The position numbers and the translations under genes were made by a program. From assembly GCF_012843875.1 (NCBI RefSeq), contig NZ_JABAFY010000023.1, positions 1 to 40,089 on the forward strand: a DNA stretch of 40,089 nucleotides, in the 5' to 3' direction. Of the stretch, positions 15,424 through 24,135 are shown piece after piece (position 1 is the first letter of the stretch; every line of letters starts with the position of its first letter). Source of the stretch: Desulfovibrio piger (lineage in GTDB: Bacteria > Desulfobacterota > Desulfovibrionia > Desulfovibrionales > Desulfovibrionaceae). The notes under the pieces were generated by a model that was not told the DNA's origin, did no database searches, and saw only the letters and a list, made by a program, of their open reading frames with translations.

Positions 15424-16500
15424 ATGAAAGGTTTCTACCGCTGGGCAGTCATGGCCGTGTGCGCCTGTCTGCTGGCCCTGCCGGCAACGGCAGCTCCGTA
15501 CAAAAGCGAGTACAAACTGAGCGTCGTGCCCGGCGCCACCTCCGGCTGGGGCATGACCGGTACGTTCTTTGCCGACCTGGTGCGCGAGCGCAGCCAAGGC
15601 CGCATCAACATCAAGGTCTATCACTCCAGCCAGCTGCTGGCCGGCAAGCAGACTTCGGAATTTTTGCTGCTGCGCAACGGCGCCATCGACTTTGCCCTGG
15701 CCTCGACCATCAACTGGTCTCCCCAGATCAAGGAACTGAACCTGCCCGCCCTGCCCTTCTTCCTGGCCGTGCAGCCTAACCGCTACAAGGCCATGGATGC
15801 CATCCTGGCCGGCAAATCCGGCAAGATGATGACCCAGGCTGTGGAAAAGAAGGGCGTCAAGATCATCGGCTGGACCGAGAACGGCTTCCGTGAGCTGACC
15901 ACCTCCAAGGGCCCCATCACCAAGCCTGAAGACCTGCGCGGTCTAAAGATCCGTGTGGTGGGCAGCCCCATCTTCATCGAAACCTTCCGTGCCCTGGGTG
16001 CCAACCCCGTCAACATGAACTGGAGCGAAGCCACCACCGGCTTCCAGCAGGGCGTGGTGGACGGTCAGGAAAACCCCACCAACGGCATCAACATCCCGCT
16101 CAAGATCTGGGATTACCACAAGTTCCACTGCGACTGGCACTACATCATCGACCCCCTGATGCTGGGCGTTAACCCCCGCGTCTGGAAGTCCTTCAGCCCT
16201 GAAGACCAGAAGCTGCTGTTGGAATGCGCCGCCGAAACGGAAAAGTACGGCAAGGCCCTTTCCCGTCTGGGCATGGACGACGGTTCCGCCCTGGCCTACC
16301 TCAAGAGCATCAATAAGCTGCCCGAGACCACGGATTGTTACGCGGTCATGGAAGCCAACGGCATGACGGTATCCCGCCTGAGCAACGAACAGATCGCCGC
16401 CCTGGCCAAGGCCACGGAAGGCGTCCGCAAGGACTGGACCGCCAAGATCGGTGCCGACCTTGTCAAGGCCGCCGAGGAGGATATGGCCTCTGTCCGTTAG
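15424..16500 (+). CDS. dctP: TRAP transporter, periplasmic solute-binding protein
   Basis: This 358-residue DctP-type receptor binds an organic acid in the periplasm and delivers it to the DctQM permease. A signal peptide occupies residues 1-24 (cleavage after ATAA). The family core is clear: WTENGFRELTTSKGPI (150-165), LRGLKIRV (171-178) whose Arg177 normally pairs with the ligand carboxylate, NMNWSEATTGFQQGVVDGQENP (split over 197-218), and a long C-terminal helix. GAGGAGG precedes ATG 15424. The ligand is unknown; dicarboxylates, sialic acid and taurine-type compounds all use this fold. A GC-rich hairpin follows and may keep its mRNA more abundant than that of the permease genes. Confidence 0.93.
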   Translation: MKGFYRWAVMAVCACLLALPATAAPYKSEYKLSVVPGATSGWGMTGTFFADLVRERSQGRINIKVYHSSQLLAGKQTSEFLLLRNGAIDFALASTINWSPQIKELNLPALPFFLAVQPNRYKAMDAILAGKSGKMMTQAVEKKGVKIIGWTENGFRELTTSKGPITKPEDLRGLKIRVVGSPIFIETFRALGANPVNMNWSEATTGFQQGVVDGQENPTNGINIPLKIWDYHKFHCDWHYIIDPLMLGVNPRVWKSFSPEDQKLLLECAAETEKYGKALSRLGMDDGSALAYLKSINKLPETTDCYAVMEANGMTVSRLSNEQIAALAKATEGVRKDWTAKIGADLVKAAEEDMASVR

Positions 16501-16550
16501 GGAGCGATCCCCGTACGGCAGGCTTTGCTGATTTTGTTTTTTCGTTTTGC

Positions 16551-16571
16551 GGGGAGGGCCCGGCCCTCCCC
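16551..16571 (+). terminator. intra-operon hairpin after dctP, possible attenuator
   Basis: GGGGAGGGCC and GGCCCTCCCC form a 10-bp perfect GC stem around a single C, followed only by TTTC. The U-tract is too short for full termination. Partial stop or 3'-end protection would give more receptor than permease, as is common in such operons. Confidence 0.55.
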
Positions 16572-16584
16572 TTTCAACCACCGG

Positions 16585-17064
16585 ATGGATTCGATGCTGC
16601 GTTTTCTGGATACGCGCCTGGAAGAGATGCTGGGCGCGCTGCTGCTGGCGGTGATGGTGACCATCGCCTTTGTCAATGTGGTCGTGCGCTACTGCACACC
16701 GTTTTCTTTTGCCTGGACGGAGGAGCTGACCATCAACTTCTTCGTCTGGATCGTCCTGCTCGGTTCGGCCCGCTCTTTCCGTGACGGCAGCCATCTGGGC
16801 ATGAGCATCCTGTACGATGCCCTGCCCAAGTCGCTACGCTTTTGCTGCTATCTGCTCTCCATGGCGCTCTGCCTCGGCTTTTTCGGGGCCTTGGCCTGGA
16901 CGGGCTGGCTGGAAGTACGGGACGAATACGAGCTGGAAGTCATTTCCGAAGCGCTGGCCGTCCCTGTCTGGTGGTATACCATCGCCACCCCGCTTTTTTC
17001 CGTACTGACCATTTTTCGCATGTTGCAACGTGCCTGCGCTGACCTGCGCAGCGGCAGCTATTAG
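16585..17064 (+). CDS. dctQ: TRAP transporter, small permease subunit
   Basis: This protein of about 159 residues has four membrane spans and the DctQ pattern: LEEMLGALLLAVMV, then FVNVVVRY, then the conserved FAWTEELTINFFVWIVLLGSA stretch, and GSHLGMS. It pairs with DctM in the inner membrane. The start is uncertain: ATG 16585 and ATG 16594 are both possible, and neither has a strong ribosome site. A still longer frame from 16525 reads through the hairpin and is less likely. DctM follows after 9 bp. Confidence 0.88.
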   Translation: MDSMLRFLDTRLEEMLGALLLAVMVTIAFVNVVVRYCTPFSFAWTEELTINFFVWIVLLGSARSFRDGSHLGMSILYDALPKSLRFCCYLLSMALCLGFFGALAWTGWLEVRDEYELEVISEALAVPVWWYTIATPLFSVLTIFRMLQRACADLRSGSY

Positions 17065-17073
17065 GAGGCCCGT

Positions 17074-18375
17074 GTGGAAACCACATCCTTGCTGCACGAT
17101 CCGGCTTTCTGGCTGCTGGTCCTGTTCGCCATCCCGCTGATCCTGCGTGTACCCATCGCGCTGGCCCTGGGCTTTTCTGCCCTGGTCGTCGTCTGGCAAT
17201 GGGACCTGGGCTTCAGCATGCTTTCCTACAACTTTTTTGCAGGCATAGCCAAATTCCCCCTGCTGGCCATCCCCTTCTTCATCCTTGCCGGCTATATCAT
17301 GGAACGTTCCGGCATCGCCGCACGCATCGTGGCCCTGATGGAAGCTCTTGTGGGCTCCATGACCGGCGGCCTGGCGGTGGCCACTGTTGCAGTGGCCACA
17401 TTCTGGGGCGCTGTCAGCGGTTCGGGCCCTGCCACCGTGGCGGCCCTGGGCCTTATCCTTATCCCCGGCATGGCCAGGGCCGGGTATGACAAGGCCTTTG
17501 CCGCGGCCACCGTTTCCGTCACCTCCGGCCTTGCCATCGTCATCCCGCCCAGCATCGCCTTCATCGTGTACGGCAGCGTGGCCGATGTTTCCGTGCCCGC
17601 GCTCTTTGCCGCCGGTTTCGTGCCGGGCATCGTGGTGGCCCTGTTCATCATGGCGGCCGTGCTCATCATCTCCCGCAAGCGGGGATACAGGGGCCAGCCC
17701 AGCGGCAAGAGCGTGGGTACCGCCCTGAAAGAAGCCTTCTGGGGGGTCATGACGCCTGTGGTCATCCTGGGCGGCATCTACGGCGGCGTGTTCACACCCA
17801 CGGAAGCCGCGGCCGTGGCCGTTTTTTACGGCCTGTTCGTGGGGGTGTTCATCTACCGCACCATCAACAGCATCAGCATCCTGGTCGAGATCTTCGCGGC
17901 CAGCATCCGGGCCACGGCCGTGGTCATGCTGGTGGTGACCTGTGCGGGCCTCTTCTCCTGGGTGGCCTCCACTGTGGGCCTGGTGGAAAAAGGCTCCGCC
18001 GTGCTTCTGGCTGTTTCGGACAACCAGTGGGTCGTCCTGCTGATGATCAACATCATCCTGCTGCTGGCGGGCATGCTGCTGGACGCCATTTCCATCTATT
18101 ACGTTTTCCTGCCCTTCATGCTGCCCATCATGGCCCACTTCAACTGGGACCCCGTCTGGTTCGGCATCATGATGACAGTCAACCTGGCTGTGGGGCAGGT
18201 GACGCCGCCCGTGGCCGTGAACCTGTATGTAGGCGCCAATATCAGCGGCATCAGCATGGAACGCATCAGCAAGGCGGCCCTGCCGCTGATTTTTGCCTCC
18301 CTGCTGGCCCTGGTGGTCATCATCATCTTCCCTGATCTTTCGACCTTCGTGCCGCGCATGCTGGGACAGATGTAA
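17074..18375 (+). CDS. dctM: TRAP transporter, large permease subunit
   Basis: This 433-residue DctM-type sodium-driven channel subunit has about twelve hydrophobic segments. Marks include FFILAGYIMERSGIAARIV, FWGAVSGSGPATVAALG, SGLAIVIPPSIAFIVYG, GGIYGGVFTPTEAAAVAVFYG and NLAVGQVTPPVAVNLYVG. The start is GTG 17074-17076, directly preceded by AGGAGG (17063-17068) that overlaps the end of dctQ. With dctP and dctQ it makes a complete three-part TRAP system. Confidence 0.95.
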   Translation: METTSLLHDPAFWLLVLFAIPLILRVPIALALGFSALVVVWQWDLGFSMLSYNFFAGIAKFPLLAIPFFILAGYIMERSGIAARIVALMEALVGSMTGGLAVATVAVATFWGAVSGSGPATVAALGLILIPGMARAGYDKAFAAATVSVTSGLAIVIPPSIAFIVYGSVADVSVPALFAAGFVPGIVVALFIMAAVLIISRKRGYRGQPSGKSVGTALKEAFWGVMTPVVILGGIYGGVFTPTEAAAVAVFYGLFVGVFIYRTINSISILVEIFAASIRATAVVMLVVTCAGLFSWVASTVGLVEKGSAVLLAVSDNQWVVLLMINIILLLAGMLLDAISIYYVFLPFMLPIMAHFNWDPVWFGIMMTVNLAVGQVTPPVAVNLYVGANISGISMERISKAALPLIFASLLALVVIIIFPDLSTFVPRMLGQM

Positions 18376-18423
18376 ACCGGCAGGCAACCTGTTTATGGCT
18401 GCTGCCTGAAGGAGATCCAGAAC

Positions 18424-18927
18424 ATGAAATTTGCCATCATCTATTACAGCAAGACCGGCCATACCCGTGAGATGGCCGAAGTCATCGCCCGCGGTCTGGC
18501 TGCTGCTGGCGGCGAGACCCGCTTCTTTTCCGTGGAAGAAGCCATGGATGCCGACTACATCGACCAGTGCGCCGGCGTCATTTTCGGGACGCCCACGTAC
18601 CTGGCCAATACCTGCTGGCAGATGAATCAGTGGTTCGATGAAGGTTCCCGCGGTATCAAGCTGGCCGGCAAGCTGGGCGGGGTCTTCGCCACCGCCCACT
18701 ATGCCCAGGGCGGTGCCGATGTGGCCATCATGACCCTGCTGCCTCATATGCTGGTCAAGGGCATGCTGGTCTATTCCGGCGGCGCTGCCCACGGCAAGCC
18801 CTACATCCATCTGGGTCCTGTGGCTCTGGATGCCGTGGGCAACCATTATGAGGAATGCAAGGCCGATTTCGAGATCTTCGGCCGCCGTTTCGCGGAAAAG
18901 GCCCGGGAACTGTTCCCCAATAAATAA
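18424..18927 (+). CDS. flavodoxin-fold FMN protein, WrbA-like
   Basis: This 167-residue cytoplasmic protein binds FMN: the phosphate loop is YYSKTGHTREMA (7-18), followed by GVIFGTPTYLAN and TAHYAQGGAD, which contact the isoalloxazine ring in the flavodoxin and WrbA families. WrbA-like proteins reduce quinones with NAD(P)H; shorter relatives are electron carriers, so the exact activity is open. GGAGA lies 10 bases before the ATG. It is 48 bp behind dctM and before a strong terminator, so it may be part of the TRAP transcript. Confidence 0.85.
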   Translation: MKFAIIYYSKTGHTREMAEVIARGLAAAGGETRFFSVEEAMDADYIDQCAGVIFGTPTYLANTCWQMNQWFDEGSRGIKLAGKLGGVFATAHYAQGGADVAIMTLLPHMLVKGMLVYSGGAAHGKPYIHLGPVALDAVGNHYEECKADFEIFGRRFAEKARELFPNK

Positions 18928-19008
18928 CTCTGCGGCCGGAGCGAAACGACACAGACGCCGGAAAAGCCCGGAGCTGCGTCCGTTATCCCGCTCTTTGCGC
19001 CGCATATG

Positions 19009-19048
19009 AAAAAGCGGTCTGCTCTTTTGGGAGGGCAGGCCGCTTTTT
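19009..19048. terminator. terminator after the flavodoxin-like gene
   Basis: AAAAAGCGG (19009-19017) pairs with CCGCTTTTT (19040-19048), continued inward by CTGC/GCAG with one mismatch. T-runs on both strands make it usable in either direction. Confidence 0.85.
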
Positions 19049-19514
19049 CGCTTCCCGGCAGGCAATGACGCCGTCCAGAGCATACAGGGAATACCTTTGT
19101 ACCCCTTTCCCTGCCGCTATGCCTGCCCTCTTCCCCTACTGTCCCCATCGAGACGAAAGATAGCCGACCTTCCCGACGCCCTCATGGTACTTGTGCCTCT
19201 TTTTCCCGCTGCCTGAGACATCGTCCATGAGCACCGGGCTATGGGAACCGGCTTCGCTTCAGAGCTGCCGCTGCCGTGCCATGCTTGTGCTGTTGCCTGA
19301 AGGACTGATCCATATTTGAGCCAGGAGGACCTTTTCCCCTCTGTGGAGCAGTGATAATAGTTGCAGGGAGTCCATCCAGCAGCTGCAAGAGGATATATTT
19401 TTCAAACGGGGGAGGACCGGCTGCAGGGCAAACAGTCTTTACCTGCTCAAGCCCCTTGAACTGCTCCTGAGCTTTTGCCTGCCCAATACGGTAGCTCGTT
19501 ATGCTTTGACCAAA
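19049..19514. other. 466 bp without a convincing gene
   Basis: Lying between two terminators, this stretch has only short frames. A minus-strand frame (19239-19562) of 107 codons runs through the ppaC terminator, lacks a ribosome site and resembles nothing I know. Codon use and base order are less regular than in the flanks. It may be a decayed gene or element; I see no inverted-repeat ends, no tRNA and no clear promoter. Confidence 0.5.
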
Positions 19515-19545
19515 CAAAAAGGGCCGCCCCCGAAGGAGCGGCCCC
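19515..19545 (-). terminator. intrinsic terminator of ppaC
   Basis: On the minus strand GGGGCCGCTCC, TTCG loop and GGGGCGGCCC form a strong stem (with one G-T pair) ended by TTTTTG. It begins 23 bp after the ppaC stop. Confidence 0.9.
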
Positions 19546-19567
19546 ATATCAGCTTTGAGCAAAAACC

Positions 19568-20485
19568 TTATTTGAAGGCCTTTTCAAAGTTGGGCACGAC
19601 CTGCTTTTTGCGGCTCATCACGCCGGGCAGCCACACGCTGTCGCCGTCGGGCTTCACGCCGAAGGCCTTTTCGACCACGGCGGGATCGTCGGAGACGATC
19701 AGCATTTCAGAGCCTTCCTTCATGATGTCGGTCAGCAGCAGGAACACGCTGTGGCGGCCTTCGCCCTTGACCTTGGCGATTTCGGCTTTCAGGCCGTCTT
19801 TCACCTTGTCGAGGATGGACAGGTCGACGACTTCCAGCTGGCCGATACCGACCTTGTTGCCGTTCATGTCGAAGTCCTTGTAGTCACGGAAGACCAGGTC
19901 GGACATGGAGGCGCCGTCAACAGCGCTCTTCACGGTGAACATTTCCATACCGAGGGCCATGACGTCTTCCACGCCGGCGACCTTGGCCAGGGCTTCCACG
20001 GCCTTCTTGTCAGCTTCGGTACAGGTGGGGGACTTGAACATCACAGTGTCGGACAGGATGGCGCACAGCAGGCCACCGGCGATGGCTTTGGGCAGTTCCA
20101 CACCGTAGAAGTCGTACATGTTTTTCAGCACGGTGCCGGTGCAGCCCACGGGCCAGATCCAGGCTTCCAGCGGGCTGGAGGTGGTCACATCGCCCAGCTT
20201 GTGGTGGTCAACGATACCCAGCACGGTGGCGGAGTCCATGCCCTTGGGGGCCTGGGCCAGGTCAGAGTAGTCGACCAGGTACAGGTCCTTACCGGCCACA
20301 TCTTCCACAACCTGAGGAGCGGTCAGGCCGAACTTCTTCAGCACGAATTCGGTCTCAGGGGTAGGAGCACCCTGGGCGGCGGGGGTGACTTCAAAGCCAC
20401 GCTTGCTGTACAGGTCAGCAGCGGCGATGGCGGAAATGATGCTGTCGGTATCGGGGTTCATGTGACCAAGAACGAGTGCAGCCAT
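19568..20485 (-). CDS. ppaC: manganese-dependent inorganic pyrophosphatase (class II)
   Basis: This 305-residue DHH-family enzyme hydrolyses pyrophosphate to phosphate in the cytoplasm. In a sulfate reducer that drives ATP sulfurylase forward. Metal-site motifs are GHMNPDTDS (7-15), VDYSD (71-75) and IVDHHK (91-96). The C-terminal SRKKQVVP supplies the substrate-binding SRKKQ signature. No CBS regulatory domains are inserted, so it is the short form. The start is ATG 20483-20485, preceded by AGAGGAGATATACC; upstream in-frame codons are not conserved. It has its own terminator and stands alone. Confidence 0.97.
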   Translation of the reverse strand: MAALVLGHMNPDTDSIISAIAAADLYSKRGFEVTPAAQGAPTPETEFVLKKFGLTAPQVVEDVAGKDLYLVDYSDLAQAPKGMDSATVLGIVDHHKLGDVTTSSPLEAWIWPVGCTGTVLKNMYDFYGVELPKAIAGGLLCAILSDTVMFKSPTCTEADKKAVEALAKVAGVEDVMALGMEMFTVKSAVDGASMSDLVFRDYKDFDMNGNKVGIGQLEVVDLSILDKVKDGLKAEIAKVKGEGRHSVFLLLTDIMKEGSEMLIVSDDPAVVEKAFGVKPDGDSVWLPGVMSRKKQVVPNFEKAFK

Positions 20486-20678
20486 GGTATATCTCCTCTT
20501 TGGGAATTTCGTTGCACAGTTACGTGTGTAAGTTGCCTTACGCTTGTTACCTTTAGCACAAGACCTGGGGCTTGCCAAGCCCCCCATAAAAAAAAACCTG
20601 ACTCGTTTTCCTGCAAAACAATATTTAACTATTTAATTTCTATTTATATTTTATTTTTATGACGAACTTGTGATTTTT
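20486..20678. other. AT-rich intergenic region between xerC and ppaC
   Basis: The part at 20590-20690 is strikingly AT-rich, with runs of A and T. It follows the xerC stop and precedes the ppaC leader on the same strand. A 17-bp palindrome, GGGGCTTG-C-CAAGCCCC, lies about 80-100 bp before ppaC with an A9/T9 run beside it. A TTGGCA-17-TAAAGG pair on the minus strand is a weak promoter candidate for ppaC. The AT-rich DNA upstream could act as an UP element, which would suit a highly expressed gene. Confidence 0.4.
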
Positions 20679-21662
20679 TTATTTTTTCTGTGCCCTCGGA
20701 TGCGCCTCATCATACAGGTGCATCAGCCGCTCCAGACTGACCCGCGTATAGCGCTGTGTGGTCGTCAAACGCTGGTGCCCCAGCAACTCCTGCACACTGC
20801 GCAGATCGGCACCGGCATCCAGCAGGTGGGTCGCGAACGAATGGCGCAAGGCGTGGGGAGAGACGGGCTCCACGCCCGCGTTATGGCACAGCCTTTCTAT
20901 GCGACGCATGGCTTCACGGCGGTCGAGGCGGCCGCCCCGCGCGCCCACGAACAGGGCTTTCTCATGTTCGGGAGCCAGCGTCCCCCGCTGCTCGAGCCAG
21001 GCCCGCAATGCCGTCACGGACGTATCCGACAACGGTGACATGCGCTCGCGGGCCCCCTTGCCGAAAACTCGGGCAACACCCTCTTCCAGCCGCAAATCCG
21101 TCACATCGAGCCCCAGGGCTTCGGAGATGCGCAGGCCGGATCCGTACAACAGCTCCGCCAGAGCATGATCCCGGGCCGCCAGGGCATCGCCGGTGGCAGG
21201 GGGGATGCGGGGAGAACCGGACACGGCCAGGGCATCGGGGGTATCCAGCACGGCAAAAGCCTGATCCACATTAAGGACGCGGGGGTGGCGCTGCTCCTGT
21301 TTGGGATTGCGCACCTGGGCCGCCACATTGTTCTCCGTGCGTCCCATGCGCTGCTGATAACGGAAGAACGTCCGTGCCGCCGCGAGCTTGCGGGCCATGG
21401 AGCTTTTAGCCTCTCCCAGCGCGTACAGACGGGCCAGCCAGGCCTGGATATGCTTTTTGCTCACCTCGGCCGGACGGGCAAGGCTGGCGCCGCGCTGTGC
21501 GAGGAAAAGGGCCAGCTGGCGCAGGTCCGTCCCGTAGGCGATCTGCGTCGTAGGCGAAAGGCCCCGCTGCACGTCCAGCCAGGCCAGGAAAGCTTCGATC
21601 TCCAGAGTAGTGCGGGGATCGAGCTCCTCTTCCACCGTATCCTTTTCTATGTGTCGTCCCAT
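20679..21662 (-). CDS. xerC: tyrosine recombinase XerC-like
   Basis: This 327-residue tyrosine recombinase has a SAM-like core-binding domain (20-105) and a catalytic domain (125-320). All active residues are in place: Arg178 in SGLRISEAL, Lys202 in FGKGARER, His270 and Arg273 in PHALRHSFATHLL, His296 in LLGHQRLTTTQ and nucleophile Tyr305. The motifs match chromosome-dimer-resolving XerC rather than phage integrases. It directly abuts dprA, with which it shares a transcript, an arrangement known in many bacteria. A 10-15 residue tail at each end is not conserved. Confidence 0.92.
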   Translation of the reverse strand: MGRHIEKDTVEEELDPRTTLEIEAFLAWLDVQRGLSPTTQIAYGTDLRQLALFLAQRGASLARPAEVSKKHIQAWLARLYALGEAKSSMARKLAAARTFFRYQQRMGRTENNVAAQVRNPKQEQRHPRVLNVDQAFAVLDTPDALAVSGSPRIPPATGDALAARDHALAELLYGSGLRISEALGLDVTDLRLEEGVARVFGKGARERMSPLSDTSVTALRAWLEQRGTLAPEHEKALFVGARGGRLDRREAMRRIERLCHNAGVEPVSPHALRHSFATHLLDAGADLRSVQELLGHQRLTTTQRYTRVSLERLMHLYDEAHPRAQKK

Positions 21663-22967
21663 CTATACGGCCTCGTAGCGTGCGCCCGGCAAGCGCCGGA
21701 TGCGTCCCATTATCTCCAGCCCCAGCAGCACCGGCGCCAGCTCTGCGGGGCTGCGTCCCAAGGCGGCCCCCAGGGCATCCACATGCAAAGGGCCCTGCTC
21801 CCGCAGCAGCGGGATGATAGTATCCTGTGCCGGAGACGCGGCAGCTGTGTCCGTATCCCCGGCTCCTTGCGTCGGCCTCTCTTCCCCGTTGCCGGAGTCG
21901 GCCTTTGGCGGCGTGTCCGTCTCCGGCGGCATGCAGGCAAAAAGCGTACGGGACAGCCCCGTGCCCTCGGCTTCAGCCCGGCGGCGACGTTCTGCGGCTT
22001 CCCGCGTCAGATGGTCGGCCTGCACGCCAAAGTCACGCAATGGGCCGGCAAGGTCTTCCAGCACATCTTCCGGCGCGAACACCGGCTTGGCCCCCTGCCG
22101 GACAAGCTCCTGGCAGCCGAGGCTCTGACCGGACAGGGCCGCTCCCGGTACGGCATAGACTTCCCGCCCCTGCTCCAGCGCCAGGCGCGAGGTGATGAGG
22201 GTCCCGGAACGGCTGGCGGCCTCCACCACGACCACGCCCAGAGAAAGACCGCTGATGATGCGGTTGCGGACAGGGAAATTTTCCCGCAGGGCCGGTGTGC
22301 CGGGAGCAAATTCAGAGACCAGCAGGCCCTTTGCCGCCATCCTGTCATATAAACGGGTATTGGCCCGGGGATACGGAACATCTATGCCCGTCCCCAGGAC
22401 GGCGATGCTGCTCCCTGTCCTGCTCAGCGCGGCTTCATGCGCCGCCTTGTCGATGCCCCAGGCCATGCCCGAGACCACCGTGATACCCCAGGAAGCAAAG
22501 GCTCCCGCCATATGTCCGGCCAGGGCCTGCCCCCGGGGCGTGGCCTTGCGCGAGCCGATGACGGCCACGGCCGGATTGGCCAGCAGAGAAAGATCCCCCA
22601 GACAGTACAGCAAAACAGGGGCGTCGGGCAGTGTACGCAGCAGGGCCGGATAAGCGGCTTCATGCCACTGGACGACGACAGCGTCCAAATCACGGACGGC
22701 ATCCCATTCCGCCCGTGCCGTGACCCGCCATGAGCCTGTGGAGAGTTCGGCGGCCTTGCCTTTGTCCACCCCGGCATCGGCCCATCTTTCCCTGCCTTCC
22801 AGCGCGGCGAAGGCCGAACCGAAATGGCGGAGCAGCCGGTAGCAGGAACGGGCCCCCAATCCGCGGCAATGGCGCAGGGCAAGACCGGCCCAGTATTCAC
22901 GCCGTGCGCGGTCATCCATATCGGTCCAGCGGGCAGACAAGGGAGCTGCGGGAGCCTGATCCGTCAT
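21663..22967 (-). CDS. dprA: DNA-processing protein DprA
   Basis: DprA binds incoming single-stranded DNA and loads RecA during transformation. This 434-residue copy has an N-terminal SAM-like region (about 25-75), a Rossmann core (about 100-310) with AVIGSRKATPRG, VVSGMAWGIDKAAHEAAL, GTGIDVPYP and EAASRSGTLITS, and a C-terminal winged-helix-like DML1 domain (about 370-434). The linker 325-370 is poor in structure. Its ATG overlaps the stop of the upstream CpoB-like gene in ATGA, and xerC follows with no gap. No other competence genes are in the window, so natural transformation is not implied. Confidence 0.95.
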   Translation of the reverse strand: MTDQAPAAPLSARWTDMDDRARREYWAGLALRHCRGLGARSCYRLLRHFGSAFAALEGRERWADAGVDKGKAAELSTGSWRVTARAEWDAVRDLDAVVVQWHEAAYPALLRTLPDAPVLLYCLGDLSLLANPAVAVIGSRKATPRGQALAGHMAGAFASWGITVVSGMAWGIDKAAHEAALSRTGSSIAVLGTGIDVPYPRANTRLYDRMAAKGLLVSEFAPGTPALRENFPVRNRIISGLSLGVVVVEAASRSGTLITSRLALEQGREVYAVPGAALSGQSLGCQELVRQGAKPVFAPEDVLEDLAGPLRDFGVQADHLTREAAERRRRAEAEGTGLSRTLFACMPPETDTPPKADSGNGEERPTQGAGDTDTAAASPAQDTIIPLLREQGPLHVDALGAALGRSPAELAPVLLGLEIMGRIRRLPGARYEAV

Positions 22968-23992
22968 GGCCGCACCAGTCCTTTTTTGCGAATGAGATCA
23001 GCCGCTGCGGACGAAGGGAAACGCTGCACCACCTGCCGGAAAACCTTGCCGGCGCCTGCCGTATCTCCCTGCTGCTTCAGGATCATCCCGGTACGCAACA
23101 GGGCATCGGCATTTTTATGGTGCCTGGGATACCGGGCCTCCACATTTCGGAAATGCGTCAGGGCCTCTTCGTTCCGGCCCTGGCTGGACAGGGCCTCGCC
23201 CAGCCAGTACTCGGCATTGGCCGCATAGGTCCCGGAAGGATGCTGTTCCAGCAAGGCCTGCATACGGGCCATGCCTTCGTCCAGACGGCCCGACAATATA
23301 AGATCCAGCCCTGCCTGATAAGCGGCCTTTTCATCGGTGACGGGAGCGGACGTGCCCGCCGTTGCCGTACCGGACGGGCTGTCTGTGCCGGGCGCAGGTC
23401 CTGCATCGTTGACCGCAGCAGGCTTTTCCGCACGCGCGGCCCCGGACGCCGTACCTGCTGCCGGTCTGGAAGCGGCGGCAGAAGTCACAGGCTTCCGTTT
23501 TTCGGACGTATCCGCGGAGGACGTCTGTGCGGAGGGGGCATCCTTAGCCCGGGCCGTCATGCCCTTCCCGGCAGCAGCGGGACTGGTGGTCGCGGCGGTC
23601 GCGGATGGTGTTTTTTCCCGGGAGGGGCTTTCGTGACCTGCATGCACCTCCTGCCCTTTTGCAACAGACTGCCCCGTCACTTCTGCGGCATCATCCCGCA
23701 CCGCAGCCTCATTTTGACGGGATGAGGGCCCAGGCTCCACGGCCGGGGGCGGGCCTCCGGCCGTACCGTCAGCAGAGGCAGCTCCATCATGGACAGGCAG
23801 GGGGCACTGCCCCTGATCACACTGCAAGAACTCCTCACGCACAGGGCCACGGTAAGCATGCACGGGCCTGCTGCTCCCGGACCACGGCAGCTGCCAGCTT
23901 TCCTGCGATTGCTGTGCTTCCGCGGCCGGAACAGCTACGGGATGCGACAGGACAGCAAGGAAAAAGGACAGGCTAAGGGCATGTGCTTTCAT
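22964..23992 (-). CDS. CpoB/YbgF-like TPR periplasmic protein
   Basis: This 342-residue secreted protein has a signal peptide (1-25, MKAHALSLSFFLAVL, cleavage near AAEA), a low-complexity A/P/S/G-rich linker (about 70-245) and a C-terminal TPR domain (about 246-342). The repeats include AAYQAGLDLILSGRLDEG, SGTYAANAEYWLGEALSSQG and PRHHKNADALLRTGMILKQQG, the CpoB (YbgF) pattern. CpoB links the Tol-Pal system to septal peptidoglycan synthesis. Here there is no tol or pal gene nearby, so the partner is unknown. The start is ATG 23990-23992 behind AGGAG; a longer frame to 24136 has no conserved sequence. It overlaps dprA by 4 bp. Confidence 0.8.
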   Translation of the reverse strand: MKAHALSLSFFLAVLSHPVAVPAAEAQQSQESWQLPWSGSSRPVHAYRGPVREEFLQCDQGQCPLPVHDGAASADGTAGGPPPAVEPGPSSRQNEAAVRDDAAEVTGQSVAKGQEVHAGHESPSREKTPSATAATTSPAAAGKGMTARAKDAPSAQTSSADTSEKRKPVTSAAASRPAAGTASGAARAEKPAAVNDAGPAPGTDSPSGTATAGTSAPVTDEKAAYQAGLDLILSGRLDEGMARMQALLEQHPSGTYAANAEYWLGEALSSQGRNEEALTHFRNVEARYPRHHKNADALLRTGMILKQQGDTAGAGKVFRQVVQRFPSSAAADLIRKKGLVRP

Positions 23993-24135
23993 GGGAGACT
24001 CCTGTCTTTTTTCTGCCCGATGCGCTCCGGCAATGCAAGCGCTGCTTGCAGCACAGCCATTTTTGAGGCACAACCAACACGAACTCGGCGTCTCCCTGCC
24101 GGAGAACCGGGATCCGGTGAATCTTTGGAGGAACA

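Noticed and set aside
16834-19083. Minus-strand open frame of 749 codons opposite the TRAP genes
   Set aside because: It is an antisense shadow rich in His, Asp and Gly with no recognisable domain, covering three well-supported genes and a terminator.
19239-19562. Minus-strand frame of 107 codons considered as a gene
   Set aside because: It runs through the ppaC terminator, has no ribosome site and shows no recognisable family.
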